Shown here in pieces: positions 34,172 to 42,784 of a stretch of DNA of 64,000 nucleotides. Each line of letters begins with the position of its first letter. Position 1 is the first letter of the stretch. Both the position numbers and the translations under genes were made by a program. Under the pieces are notes generated by a model. That model saw nothing but the letters and a program-made list of their open reading frames with translations. It made no database searches and was not told the origin of the DNA. Source of the stretch: an uncultured Bacilli bacterium (GTDB taxonomy: Bacteria > Bacillota_I > Bacilli_A > RF39 > UBA660); contig CAKOIF010000001.1 in assembly GCA_934086485.1 (NCBI GenBank), forward strand, positions 1 through 64,000. The letters are read 5' to 3'.

Positions 34172-34183
34172 GAAAGGATAAAT

Positions 34184-34480
34184 ATGATTAAACATATAGA
34201 AAATGAAAATGAATTTTATGATTTAGTAAAAGAGGGCAAACCTATTGTAGATTTTTATGCAGATTGGTGTGGGCCATGCAAGATGCTTCTTCCAATTCTT
34301 GACGAAATTGACTTTACTGATGTTTTAAAGGTAAATGTCGATAAATTTCCGGAAATTGCAAAAAGATTTGGCGTAATGAGCATACCAACCTTAGTATTCT
34401 TTAGTAATGGCCTTGAACAAAATAGAGAAATTGGTTATCGCTCTTTAGACGAGATTAAAGAAGAATTTAAAAAACTTTAA
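34184..34480 (+). CDS. trxA: Thioredoxin
   Basis: The 98-residue product is a complete thioredoxin. The active site is WCGPCK (Trp28, Cys29, Cys32), the cis-Pro loop is MSIPTLVFF, and the final Gly and helix are present. It lacks extra domains and a signal peptide, so it is cytoplasmic and serves as a general disulphide reductant. It lies directly behind cvpA and ends with a terminator. Confidence 0.95.
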   Translation: MIKHIENENEFYDLVKEGKPIVDFYADWCGPCKMLLPILDEIDFTDVLKVNVDKFPEIAKRFGVMSIPTLVFFSNGLEQNREIGYRSLDEIKEEFKKL

Positions 34481-34503
34481 GTCACAGATTGTGGCTTTTT
34501 TTA
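34479..34503 (+). terminator. Rho-independent terminator of cvpA-trxA
   Basis: AAGTCACA-GAT-TGTGGCTT (one G-T pair) followed by T residues, overlapping the trxA stop codon. Confidence 0.85.
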
Positions 34504-34551
34504 TGCCAATAAAGTGTAAAAAATCACTTAAATAAAAAAGTAATTAAAAGC

Positions 34552-34763
34552 CTCACAAACCTAGTGTTTATAAGGCATCAAGTTTCATAAATTATAAACA
34601 TTTAGGAAAATAAATCCTAGTATTTATGCTATTTCTATCCTAATTCTAACATTTTTTGTACTAAATTTCTAGTCCCTTTCCCATAAAATCGGTATGCTAT
34701 TTTCCTAAATGTTTATAATCTAGGAAAATGAACTCCAGTATTTATAAGGAATTGGAGAGGTTT
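34552..34763 (+). promoter_or_regulatory. Conserved surface-gene leader element, copy 2
   Basis: This is the counterpart of the element at 12983, starting CTCACAAACCTAGT. The left arm AAATTATAAACATTTAGG (from 34589) pairs with CCTAAATGTTTATAAT near 34703-34719, essentially perfectly over about 20 bp. The arm sequence differs from copies 1 and 3 at several positions that change on both sides. Motifs CCTAGTGTTTAT, CCTAGTATTTAT and CCAGTATTTAT are in the same three places. TATAAT is absent from the middle here, so a promoter there is not conserved. Confidence 0.75.
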
Positions 34764-36224
34764 ATGAAAAATAAAAAAGTAGTAATTATTTTTACATCAT
34801 TGATAGTATTAGTTGGAGGTATATTTTTAGTAAATAGTATTTATCAAAATAAAAATAAAACTATTAAAACTAATAGAAAAAGTAATTTAGCAATAATGAT
34901 TAAAGAAGATTCTGGAGAATATGTAAGTTCTAATGAAATTCCAAAAGGTAATTATGTTTTAAATGAAGAAAAAACAATATGTGAAAATGGAGGAAAAGTA
35001 GTTAGTTATAATAATTCAACAGGACAAATAGGATTTTCATTTTTAGGTTCAGATAGATGTTCATTATATTTTGATAAGATAATTGATATACAAAAACCTA
35101 TTATATCTAACTTAAATGTTAATGATATAACAGTTACTGCAGTACTTACAGACGATAAAGGATTATCTAGTTATGGAATAAACTCTAGTAACACAGTAGA
35201 ACCAACAAATTGGACTTCGATAAATGGAACATCATATAACTTTAGTACCACAATAAGTGTTGAGGGAACATATTATTTATGGGTAAAAGATACCTCTGGA
35301 AATGTTGCTAAAAAAGAGTTTATAATAACGCCTGGTACTTCATTTAATAATTTAATGATAGCAAATAACACAAATATATTTAATGAAAATGGTTTAAGAT
35401 ATGAAGGAGCAGATCCAAATAATTATATATGCTTAGATAGTAATAAAGAAGGTGCTTGTTCTTCATCATCTTTATTATTTAGAATAATAGGATTATTTGA
35501 AGAAGAATATTCGACTAATGGAAGTTCACGTGCAGGTTCTAAAAAAATGTTAAAGATACTTGATACTAATAATTATGGTGGTACAAGTGGAAAGGCTTGG
35601 AATAATAATATATCAAATAACTGGAGTACAGCAACACTTAAAACAGAATTAAATGGAACATATTTAACTATTTTATTGGGTACGTCAAATGTAAACAGTA
35701 AACTATCTAGTGGAATAGTAAATGTAAAATGGTATTTGGGAGGAGGTTATGGAGATAATAATTATGGTGTAATGACAGCACAAAAATGGTATGAAGTTGA
35801 AAGACCACCATATTCAACTAGCGGAAATGCTCAAAATATTTATAGTGGCAATCCTGAAAATGTTTATGAAAAGATAGGATTAATGTATCCAAGTGATTAT
35901 GGTTATGCAACAACAGGAGAAAATACTACAAACAAATCTTCTTGTCGAACATTAACTCTTGGAAATTGGGGCGATTGCAAAAATAATAATTGGATTTTTA
36001 ATTCTATGCTTTCTAATAAATGTGAGTGGGTTATTTCTCCTTTTAACGGTAGTATTACTGCTATGCAAATAAATATAGGTGGTTCATTAGGCGCTGGTGG
36101 TCCTTTGGATAGTTGGGTAGTATCAAATAAATACAGTGTTCGACCAACTTTTTATCTGGATTCAAGTATACTAAAAATAGTTGGAGGAACAGGTACCTCT
36201 ACAGATCCGTATCATATTGGATAA
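34764..36224 (+). CDS. Surface protein with Ig-like and C-terminal lectin-like domains
   Basis: I start at ATG 34764, since GGAGAGG lies seven bases before it and the N-terminus then reads MKNKKVVIIFTSLIVLV, an uncleaved membrane anchor. After a linker comes a Cys-containing region (CENGG, DRCSLYF, about residues 74-105). An Ig-like beta domain with DDKGLSSYGINS and GTYYLWVKDTSGN (about 120-190) follows. The rest is a ~290-residue C-terminal domain ending SVRPTFYLDSS and GTGTSTDPY, the same end architecture as the proteins at 13238 and 20868. Several Cys are paired. It is probably an adhesin; its leader element is shared with two other surface genes. Confidence 0.78.
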   Translation: MKNKKVVIIFTSLIVLVGGIFLVNSIYQNKNKTIKTNRKSNLAIMIKEDSGEYVSSNEIPKGNYVLNEEKTICENGGKVVSYNNSTGQIGFSFLGSDRCSLYFDKIIDIQKPIISNLNVNDITVTAVLTDDKGLSSYGINSSNTVEPTNWTSINGTSYNFSTTISVEGTYYLWVKDTSGNVAKKEFIITPGTSFNNLMIANNTNIFNENGLRYEGADPNNYICLDSNKEGACSSSSLLFRIIGLFEEEYSTNGSSRAGSKKMLKILDTNNYGGTSGKAWNNNISNNWSTATLKTELNGTYLTILLGTSNVNSKLSSGIVNVKWYLGGGYGDNNYGVMTAQKWYEVERPPYSTSGNAQNIYSGNPENVYEKIGLMYPSDYGYATTGENTTNKSSCRTLTLGNWGDCKNNNWIFNSMLSNKCEWVISPFNGSITAMQINIGGSLGAGGPLDSWVVSNKYSVRPTFYLDSSILKIVGGTGTSTDPYHIG

Positions 36225-36242
36225 AAATATAATTCAAATTGC

Positions 36243-36271
36243 TTGCATAAATATATAAATAAATGTTATAT
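36243..36271 (+). promoter_or_regulatory. Antisense promoter-like sequence of module copy B
   Basis: TTGCAT (36243-36248) is followed after 17 bp by TTATAT, or after 18 bp by TATATT. It would start RNA near GGAACGTG (36281) running against the small gene's mRNA. That RNA would open with a perfect hairpin, AACGTG-CAAGATAT-CACGTT, then a T run at 36311-36316. Confidence 0.5.
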
Positions 36272-36325
36272 TATAAGTAAGGAACGTGCAAGATATCACG
36301 TTACCTAAGATTTTTTAGTTGGCGC

Positions 36326-36478
36326 TTATCCAAATAAAAGAATAAATACAAGTTCTTTTAAAAACTGTATAAATTCTTTCACAATACGGATGGCGCCTTT
36401 TATAAATTCAGGATAATAAACCCCAAACTGTAAAAGTACAATCAAAAATAGTACTCTAATGAGTTTCTTTTTGCTCAT
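36326..36478 (-). CDS. 50-residue basic/hydrophobic small membrane protein, copy B
   Basis: The gene starts at 36478, seven bases after AAAGGAGG, exactly as in copy A. The product begins MSKKKLIRVLFLIVLL, with a YYPEFIKGA turn and a second helix ending ILLFG. It has the same length (50 residues) as copy A and aligns without gaps, with 20 identities by my count. It has no Cys. The N-terminal basic cluster and helix would insert it in the membrane. The gene overlaps nothing else; its promoter (TATAAT 36576-36571, TTGCAA 36598-36593) is conserved with copy A. Function unknown; toxin of a type I system is my leading idea. Confidence 0.7.
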   Translation of the reverse strand: MSKKKLIRVLFLIVLLQFGVYYPEFIKGAIRIVKEFIQFLKELVFILLFG

Positions 36479-36709
36479 TTACCGTTCCTCCTTTCTTCAG
36501 TATAATCTTGGTTGCCCAAAACCCCGAAAAAATTAAGAAGGTAACGCCATTCCTGCACGTTCAAGTAGTTATTATACATGGAAATAATTCAGTTGCAAGC
36601 GTTTCGACAAAACATGTCAAAATAAGACATGAGATTGTTAAAAATTAATATTGATTTTTTTGTAATAACTTTTTTTATTTATCATAATCTTTAATAGAAA
36701 AGGTGAAAA

Positions 36710-38188
36710 ATGGAAAATGAAAATGTAATTGCCTCATTAAGTAAAAGAGCAGGAGGAGAAATATATCTAGGTGTAGTTGGAGCAGTTAGAACCGGTAAAT
36801 CAACTTTTATTAAAAGATTTATTGAAGGGTTGGTTGTTCCAAATATTACTGATGAATATGAAAAGAAAAAATGCTTAGATGAGGTACCACAATCGGCTCA
36901 AGGAAAACAAGTTATGACTACTGAGCCAAAATTTGTTCCTTCCTCTGGAGCAAAAATTAAAGTTGATGAGTTTGAAACTAATATAAAACTTGTTGACTGT
37001 GTAGGATATGTAATTAATGATGCAACAGGTTTTTTAGATAGTGATGGAAACCCTAGAATGGTAAAAAGTCCATGGTTTGACGATTATATTCCTTTAACTG
37101 AGGCAGCTGAACTAGGTACTGAAAAAGTTATAAAAGATCATGCCACTATTGGAATTGTTGTTACTACTGATGGAAGTATTACTGATATTGCTAGAGAAAA
37201 TTATGTTGCAGCAGAAGAAAAAGTTATTCATGAACTCAAAGAAATAGGTAAACCATTTATTGTAATTTTAAACTCTAAAACGCCTGATAAATTTGAAACT
37301 AAAGAGCTTGCTAAGAAAATGGAAGATGAATATAACGTTCCGATAATATGTTCAAGTGTTGATACTGTTTCTAAAGATGAACTTAATAATATGCTTAGAA
37401 CAGCACTTTATGAATTTCCAGTAGTGGATATTAATGTAAATATTCCAAAATGGATTGATATTCTTCCTATGGAAAATGAAATTAAAATGCATTACTTAGA
37501 AAAAATCAAAGAGGCTATTTATAAAGTAAATAAACTAAAAGATGTTGATACAATTAATAATGTGTTTTTAGAAAGTGAATATATTTCTAAAAGTTATATA
37601 TCAAATTTTGATACATCCACTGGAAATGTTACTATAACGCTTGAAAGTAGTGATGAACTATATGAAAAGGTTTTAAAAGAAAGTATTGGTAATAAGGAAA
37701 TAACTAAATCTAGTTTACTTAATATGTTTATATCATATAACGAAAATGAAAGTGAACTTAAAAATATTAAAAGTGCAATTAAAATGGCTAAAAATACTGG
37801 TTATGGAATAATGCATCCAACCATTAAAGATATGAAACTTTCAACTCCAGAAATTATTAAACAAGGAAGTAGATTTGGTGTTAAATTGAAAGCTCAAGCA
37901 AGTTCTGTACATTTAATAAGGGTTGATGTAGAATCTACTTTTGAACCTATTATTGGCTCTGAAATGCAATCAAAAGAACTTATTGACTATATTATGAAAG
38001 ATTATGAAACTGATAAAAATAGTATTTGGAAAAGTGAAATCTTTGGTCGAAGTTTAGAACAAATTGTTAAAGAGGGTATAGAGGCAAAACTTGCTATGAT
38101 GCCAGAAACAGCTAGATTTAAACTCGCAAATACAGTTACAAAAATAGTAAATAAAGGTGCAAATAATTTAATTGCTATTGTAATTTAA
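36710..38188 (+). CDS. spoIVA: Stage IV sporulation protein A (spore coat morphogenetic ATPase)
   Basis: SpoIVA is the ATP-hydrolysing protein that polymerises on the forespore surface as the base of the coat. The 492-residue product is the usual length and very well conserved. The N-terminus is MENENVIASLSKRAGGEIYLG, Walker A is GAVRTGKSTF (about residues 24-33), the sensor-like LVDCVGYVI and STDGSI-type TTDGSITDI regions follow, and KPFIVILNSK stands in the G4 position. It places a full endospore programme in this organism. GAAAAGGTG gives the start. CATAATCT at about 36682 is vaguely like a SigE -10 box, but I do not rely on it. It is monocistronic. Confidence 0.97.
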   Translation: MENENVIASLSKRAGGEIYLGVVGAVRTGKSTFIKRFIEGLVVPNITDEYEKKKCLDEVPQSAQGKQVMTTEPKFVPSSGAKIKVDEFETNIKLVDCVGYVINDATGFLDSDGNPRMVKSPWFDDYIPLTEAAELGTEKVIKDHATIGIVVTTDGSITDIARENYVAAEEKVIHELKEIGKPFIVILNSKTPDKFETKELAKKMEDEYNVPIICSSVDTVSKDELNNMLRTALYEFPVVDINVNIPKWIDILPMENEIKMHYLEKIKEAIYKVNKLKDVDTINNVFLESEYISKSYISNFDTSTGNVTITLESSDELYEKVLKESIGNKEITKSSLLNMFISYNENESELKNIKSAIKMAKNTGYGIMHPTIKDMKLSTPEIIKQGSRFGVKLKAQASSVHLIRVDVESTFEPIIGSEMQSKELIDYIMKDYETDKNSIWKSEIFGRSLEQIVKEGIEAKLAMMPETARFKLANTVTKIVNKGANNLIAIVI

Positions 38189-38190
38189 TA

Positions 38191-38226
38191 AAAAGTGCAA
38201 AGATTAATAAAATACGCACTTTTTTT
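38191..38226 (+). terminator. Rho-independent terminator of spoIVA
   Basis: AAAAGTGC pairs with GCACTTTT across a ~17-base loop, then T residues. A near copy of the same sequence lies at 38430-38466. Confidence 0.7.
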
Positions 38227-38237
38227 AATATTAATAT

Positions 38238-38386
38238 ATAAAAAAACCCACTTAACTAAAGTGGGTAGACGGATTGGATCGTCTATGAATTGAAAAAATG
38301 AAAATAAATAAATTATAATCATTCTTTCTTAATGTCTTAGTTTCCTAAAACAATATTATTATATAAAATATAATCTAAAAAATCAA
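38238..38386 (-). ncRNA. Candidate small RNA (~114 nt) with own promoter and terminator
   Basis: On the minus strand TTGATT (38386-38381) and TATAAT (38363-38358) are 17 bp apart. The predicted RNA would start near 38351 and end at 38238. Its 3' part holds two adjacent hairpins: TAGACG-ATCCAATC-CGTCTA and ACCCACTT-TAGTT-AAGTGGGT, the second followed by seven T. No reading frame of note lies inside. The 350-bp gap between spoIVA and hup holds this and two near-identical plus-strand terminators. I recognise no known RNA family. Confidence 0.5.
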
Positions 38387-38429
38387 GAATATTTATAATT
38401 TTGTGATACTATTAAGTTTTTTCTTAAAA

Positions 38430-38466
38430 AAAGTGCAAAGGTTATGTAAAAAATGCACTTTTTTTA
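38430..38466 (+). terminator. Second copy of the spoIVA-type terminator
   Basis: AAAGTGC and GCACTTT with AAAGGTTATG in the loop, then T residues. It closely resembles the terminator at 38191, as if the sRNA locus had been inserted between, or the terminator duplicated. Nothing is evidently transcribed into it on the plus strand. Confidence 0.6.
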
Positions 38467-38495
38467 TTGATTTTTCTTTAGAATTTTGGTATCTT
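38467..38495 (+). promoter_or_regulatory. SigA-type promoter of hup
   Basis: TTGATT (38467-38472) and TATCTT (38490-38495) are 17 bp apart, about 50 bp before the hup start. Confidence 0.6.
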
Positions 38496-38544
38496 TAATT
38501 TGTAAGGTAGTTATGCCTTATAAATAATATAGGAGGTATTAAAT

Positions 38545-38817
38545 ATGTCTAAAACTGAATTAGTAGAATTTATTGCTAATAAAGCTGGCTTATCAAAAGC
38601 TGATGCAACTCGTGCATTAGATGCTTGCCTTGAAGGAATTGTTTCTGGTCTTAAAAAAGATGGAAAAGTTGCTTTAGTTGGTTTTGGTACATTCTCTGCT
38701 AAAAAAAGAGCTGCTAGAGAAGGAATCAACCCACTTACTAAAGAACCTCTTAAAATTCCTGCAAAAACAGTTGCTTCATTTAAAGCTGGTAGCAAATTAA
38801 AAGACGCTTTAAATTAG
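38545..38817 (+). CDS. hup: DNA-binding protein HU
   Basis: HU bends and compacts DNA. The 90-residue product is complete: MSKTELVEFIANKAGLSKADATRALDA-type helical base and the beta arm with GFGTFSAKKRAAREGINPLTKEP and IPAKTVASFKAG. Length and sequence are standard for the single HU of Bacilli. The ribosome site is AGGAGG. Codon use is richer in common codons than its neighbours (many GCT, AAA, CTT), as expected for an abundant protein. A terminator follows at once. Confidence 0.97.
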   Translation: MSKTELVEFIANKAGLSKADATRALDACLEGIVSGLKKDGKVALVGFGTFSAKKRAAREGINPLTKEPLKIPAKTVASFKAGSKLKDALN

Positions 38818-38829
38818 TTTGAAAATAAA

Positions 38830-38852
38830 GGCTAGAAATTCTAGTCTTTTTT
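38830..38852 (+). terminator. Rho-independent terminator of hup
   Basis: GGCTAG-AAATT-CTAGTC (one G-T pair) then six T. Confidence 0.8.
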
Positions 38853-38873
38853 CAATTTTTTAAATAAAAAAAC

Positions 38874-38902
38874 TTTACAAACCTTATAAAATAGTATATT
38901 AT
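38874..38902 (+). promoter_or_regulatory. SigA-type promoter of the 119-residue protein
   Basis: TTTACA (38874-38879) and TATTAT (38897-38902) are 17 bp apart, about 24 bp before the ATG. Confidence 0.6.
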
Positions 38903-38925
38903 TTAATTAAGGTAGTGATAAAAGT

Positions 38926-39285
38926 ATGAACGATAATAAAAAAGTATTAACATATTGTCCAAATTTTTATAAAATAATTGAGTTTAAACCAATCGAGGGT
39001 GATGAAATAACTAAGTCTATAATAAAAATGTATAAAGAATATATTTTTAAAGTTGATATAAATATAAATGAAAATATAATTGAAATAGGAAAACTTGATG
39101 AAGCTGTGTCAAAATATATTGATGATTATATATTTAGAAAAGAACTTAAAAAAGGTTTACAAGAATTAAAAGTAAAAAATGATTGCAAAGATATATTAAA
39201 GTTTGTTATTGATTATATAATAAATTTATTTAATAGATATAAAGCAAGTAATACAAGAGTTATCTATATTTCCAGATGGATTTAA
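38926..39285 (+). CDS. Small soluble protein of unknown function (119 aa)
   Basis: The product is charged and probably a mix of helix and strand, with no signal or membrane segment. Its first third has YCPNFYKIIEFKPIEGDEI and later ELKKGLQELKVKN. It is preceded by its own promoter and AAGGTAGTGATAAAAGT. It overlaps the stop of the convergent gerB gene by four bases. I recognise no family. Confidence 0.65.
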   Translation: MNDNKKVLTYCPNFYKIIEFKPIEGDEITKSIIKMYKEYIFKVDININENIIEIGKLDEAVSKYIDDYIFRKELKKGLQELKVKNDCKDILKFVIDYIINLFNRYKASNTRVIYISRWI

Positions 39286-40241
39286 TTAACTCTTTTTTTA
39301 TTGGCTAAAATAAGAATTGGAATTACCAATATATATAAAATATAGGGAACCCTTTTATAAATATAAAGGAGGTATTCATAATTATTATTAATTACAAATG
39401 AATCTATAACTGTTATTAAAAATATTAATACTGTACCTATTTTAGTAGTCAAAATACCATTAATTTTTTTGATAGAGTAAGATGTTAGATAATATAAATC
39501 AAAAAGCCATAATAATGAAATAAAATTTTCTACATTTTCAATAAATGATGATATTTGTATTTTTTTAAGTACCATATATTCAGGATAACTATACATATTA
39601 ATTAAACTTCTTCCTAAAATACTTACAATAGCAAAACAGATTATTAAACTAATTATATTGGTTATAATGTAAGAAATAATATAATCTTTAGTAGAGTAGT
39701 CTTCATCATTTAAAAGAATTAATGGGCAAGAGGATAGTATAGCATAAAAGAAAATACTTTTTATCATATTTTTATTTTTAAAGGTAAAAAGCGGTAAAAT
39801 ATTTTTAATTTCCATATGGGGCATTAAAGCAAGAAAGTTAAATATTATGGTGATTATACTAAAAAAAGTTAATGCAAGAGCAAGCCATTTCATTACGTCT
39901 TTATCTTTAGTAGAAATATAATAGCAAAGTAATATACTTGGTAAAATAATAAATATTTTAGGTGTTTTATTTAGAAAAAATGATGATATGAAGGTAGTTA
40001 TAATAATCGATGAAAGCAATATAAAAAACATATACAAAAGTATTTCAAATATTTTTGTTTTCTTGTTTAGTTTGATTTTTGAATAAATGAAGACAAAACA
40101 TATTCCGAGTAAAATACCAAAAATAAATGAAATTAAGGTATTTGTTCCCACCAAAAAGAAAGAATAGGAGAAAAGTAATCCTAAAGAAAGAGATCTTGAT
40201 AAAAGATATATCTCTGATAATTTGTATTTATTAGTTTTCAA
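39282..40241 (-). CDS. Spore germination permease, GerB family (GerAB/GerKB-like)
   Basis: The B subunit of a germinant receptor is an amino-acid-permease-like membrane protein that senses nutrients in the inner spore membrane. The 319-residue product has about nine to ten hydrophobic helices (family about 10). It starts MKTNKYKLSEIYLLSRSLSLGLLFSYS, in the GerB N-terminal position, and keeps VLKKIQISSFIENVENFISLLWLFD, matching the conserved LE(R)xE helix. It is the last gene of the gerA-gerC-gerB operon and overlaps gerC by 11 bp. It is shorter than the ~365-residue Bacillus proteins. Confidence 0.82.
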   Translation of the reverse strand: MKTNKYKLSEIYLLSRSLSLGLLFSYSFFLVGTNTLISFIFGILLGICFVFIYSKIKLNKKTKIFEILLYMFFILLSSIIITTFISSFFLNKTPKIFIILPSILLCYYISTKDKDVMKWLALALTFFSIITIIFNFLALMPHMEIKNILPLFTFKNKNMIKSIFFYAILSSCPLILLNDEDYSTKDYIISYIITNIISLIICFAIVSILGRSLINMYSYPEYMVLKKIQISSFIENVENFISLLWLFDLYYLTSYSIKKINGILTTKIGTVLIFLITVIDSFVINNNYEYLLYIYKRVPYILYILVIPILILANKKRVN

Positions 40242-41304
40242 AATTAAAGATCAATCCTTTCTTATCTATTTTAATATTTGTATTAAGTTTAAAATCAAAA
40301 CTTTTAAATATATTCATTTCTTTTCTAGTCTTTTCATAGTATAGATTATTTACTTCGAGAATGTCTAAATTATCATTTTTAAGTACTTCGATAAATTTTA
40401 ATAACTTTTCATTTAATATTTTTTTAAATTCATCATTAAGGTTATGATATGCTTTTTCATCCTTTAAATTAATGTTTGTTGTATTTACTTTTATTTCTCC
40501 TAAAGCATCAATGTTATAGATAACTTGACTATTTTTAATTTCTATTTTACCTTTGCCAGAGTAGATATTTACCGATATAATTTTATCATCTTCTTTTTTA
40601 TTTAATGTTAAACTTGCTTTACCTTTGACAATTAAGTTAAATAATGCACTTTCTTCATTTGTTAAAGTTTTTACATATTCATACTCTTTAAATGCTGATA
40701 ATCCAAGTTCAATGATTTCATCTTTATCATTAATTGTAAAGGTATTTATAAGAGCATTTGATAATTTACTTGTAAAGAATTTTGTTGTGGCTTCGAAGTT
40801 TTGATCAATTGAAATATTATTTTGTTCCTCATTTGATTTAATCATTTTAAATATTTTATTTCCAATATCAGGATCTACTTCATCAGATTTATCTAAAATA
40901 TCTTTAGCTTTAGCATTTTTAATTAAAATAAGGAAAAATTCGTTTTTTACATTAGGATTACGAAGAATATAATCTACAATATCTTTAGTATATTTTTTAG
41001 CCACTGTTTCATCAATAGCAATTATTTTTAAATGATAAAAATAAGGTTTATTATTTACTTTTAATGAAGTATTATTAAAAGCATCAGTAATGTTTTTACC
41101 TTCGGCTGATATAGTGTAAGATTTATTAATTTTGCCCTCGCCAGTGGAGTTATCATTTAGTATTTCATAAGTTACAATAAATTTTTCATTAGTTTTATTA
41201 TAATCAATACCTATTGAGGATATAAAGGCTAGATCATTTATTTCTGTGTAGTTATAGCAACCGGTAAGCAAAATAATAATTATAATTAATAAGATTTTTT
41301 TCAT
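40231..41304 (-). CDS. Spore germination lipoprotein, GerC family
   Basis: GerC is the lipoprotein subunit of germinant receptors. The N-terminus MKKILLIIIIILLTGCYNYTEINDLAFISSIGID has a signal peptide and an LTGC lipobox, so Cys16 would be lipidated. The three-domain Ger(x)C pattern follows, including YHLKIIAIDETVAKKYTKDIVDYILRNPNVKNEFFLILIKN. The length (357 residues) is normal. It overlaps gerA upstream (four bases) and gerB downstream, so all three subunits are made from one message and should assemble together. Confidence 0.85.
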   Translation of the reverse strand: MKKILLIIIIILLTGCYNYTEINDLAFISSIGIDYNKTNEKFIVTYEILNDNSTGEGKINKSYTISAEGKNITDAFNNTSLKVNNKPYFYHLKIIAIDETVAKKYTKDIVDYILRNPNVKNEFFLILIKNAKAKDILDKSDEVDPDIGNKIFKMIKSNEEQNNISIDQNFEATTKFFTSKLSNALINTFTINDKDEIIELGLSAFKEYEYVKTLTNEESALFNLIVKGKASLTLNKKEDDKIISVNIYSGKGKIEIKNSQVIYNIDALGEIKVNTTNINLKDEKAYHNLNDEFKKILNEKLLKFIEVLKNDNLDILEVNNLYYEKTRKEMNIFKSFDFKLNTNIKIDKKGLIFNFEN

Positions 41305-42680
41305 GATTTCTCCTTTGTAAAGTTACTTGATAAAAGTTCACTTCTTTTGTTATTATGCATTTTAAATAATGTTTCTTTGATATAAGTCTTATCAAAAGGA
41401 AGTAGGGGAAACATATATGGGTAACCTATTGATTTTGCACTAATAAGGTCTGTTAAAAAGATTAAAAATCCTATTAATAGACCATATAGTCCTAAAAATG
41501 ATGCTCCGATTAAACAAATAAATCTATAATATCTTAGCGAATTTGTTATCTCAATTTCGGGAAAAATTAAACTTGATATATATGTAAAAGAGGTAACAAT
41601 AATCATTATTGGGGTAATAAGTCCTGCACTTACTGCAGACTCTCCTAAAACGAGGGCACCAAGTATTGAAATCGCCGAACCATATTTTGTAGGAAACCTC
41701 AAATCACTTTCTCTTAAAATTTCACATATACCAAGCATTAAAAAACACTCTATTATAGCAGGAAAGGGGATACCATTTCTTTGAATAGAAAAATTTATCA
41801 TAAGACTCGAGGGAATAGCTTCTTGATTATAACCGACAATAGCAATATAAAATGCAGGGGTAACCACAGATAAAATATAGGATGCTAGTCTTAAAAATTT
41901 AGTTACATTAATATTAAAATCTTTTGTATAATCATCAGAAAATGGATTTATAAAATCAATAAAAAACGCTGGTAAGATTAAGGCGGTTGGACTATCATTT
42001 GCAAGTACAACAATTTTACCTTCGGCTAAAGCTCTTGCACATCTATCAGGTCTTTCGGTAGCAATTATCGTAGGTAAATGAGGATTTTCAGATAAATATT
42101 TTTTTAAGTTTTCACTATCGTTTATAAGGTCAATATCCACTTTTTCAAGTTTTTGATAAGCCATATCAACAAGTTTAGTTTTAGTTATGCCTTCGATATA
42201 TAATATACCTATTTTAGTTTTAGAAATTCTCCCGATGTCAAGATTTTTGCATTTTAAATTACTTGTTTTAATACGTCTTTTTATAAGGCCTAAATTAGTT
42301 TGATAATTTTCAATAAAGGCATTTCTTGGACCTTTTAACGAAGGCTCTATTTCATTAACTGAAACGCTCCTGTCAAGAGAAGCACGAGTTTCAATAGCAT
42401 ATATTTTATTTTGATTAATTACAATAGTAAATCCATTATATAAAAAGTATTCTATTTTATCAAACTTTATTTTATTAATATTACTGCCAGGTACTTCATT
42501 TTCAAAGTTATGAAGTTTATTTATACTAGTAATTCTTTTTAAAATATATTCATTAATTTTATCTTGATTAACTAAAGTATCAAAAAAAATAACATAGATA
42601 CTATGAAAGGGATTGATTTTAACTTTTCTTATAACTAAATCATCATTTTCTGAAAACATTTCCTTTATTTTATTTATCAT
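41301..42680 (-). CDS. Spore germination protein, GerA family
   Basis: The A subunit of a germinant receptor. The 459-residue product has the two-part GerA design. A soluble N-terminal domain of about 240 residues (including VPGSN, IETRASLDRSVSVNEIEPSLKGPRNAFIE and RIKTSNLKC) precedes five or so membrane helices with PTIIATERPDRCARALAEG and PSSLMINFSIQRNGIPFPA, all family landmarks. It is the first gene of the operon. CATACTA, a perfect match to forespore SigF/SigG -10 boxes, lies only five bases before the ATG, with no clear -35 match, so its meaning is uncertain. Confidence 0.93.
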   Translation of the reverse strand: MINKIKEMFSENDDLVIRKVKINPFHSIYVIFFDTLVNQDKINEYILKRITSINKLHNFENEVPGSNINKIKFDKIEYFLYNGFTIVINQNKIYAIETRASLDRSVSVNEIEPSLKGPRNAFIENYQTNLGLIKRRIKTSNLKCKNLDIGRISKTKIGILYIEGITKTKLVDMAYQKLEKVDIDLINDSENLKKYLSENPHLPTIIATERPDRCARALAEGKIVVLANDSPTALILPAFFIDFINPFSDDYTKDFNINVTKFLRLASYILSVVTPAFYIAIVGYNQEAIPSSLMINFSIQRNGIPFPAIIECFLMLGICEILRESDLRFPTKYGSAISILGALVLGESAVSAGLITPIMIIVTSFTYISSLIFPEIEITNSLRYYRFICLIGASFLGLYGLLIGFLIFLTDLISAKSIGYPYMFPLLPFDKTYIKETLFKMHNNKRSELLSSNFTKEKS

Positions 42681-42784
42681 ATCTATAGTATGGCCTTTTT
42701 ATTAAAAAATATGATATATATGACATAGTTCGACAATTTATTTTAAGGCTTGCATTTATAATACATCCTCACAGGGAGGTTATT

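Larger units (their letters stand above)
36243..36632 (-). other. Two-promoter small-protein module, copy B (type I toxin-antitoxin-like)
   Basis: This is the inverted second copy of the module at 7428-7821. Reading on the minus strand it has CATGTC-N7-GACATG, TTTTGTCGAA, TTGCAA-N16-TATAAT, a leader starting GAACGTGCA, the 50-codon gene and a 3' end containing GGTAAC...TGCACGTTC. The ends pair (GAACGTGCA with TGCACGTTC; GCGTTACC with GGTAACGT, one G-U). Copy A has G-C where this copy has G-U, which supports selection on the pairing. It lies in a 485-bp gap between a surface-protein gene and spoIVA. Confidence 0.55.
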
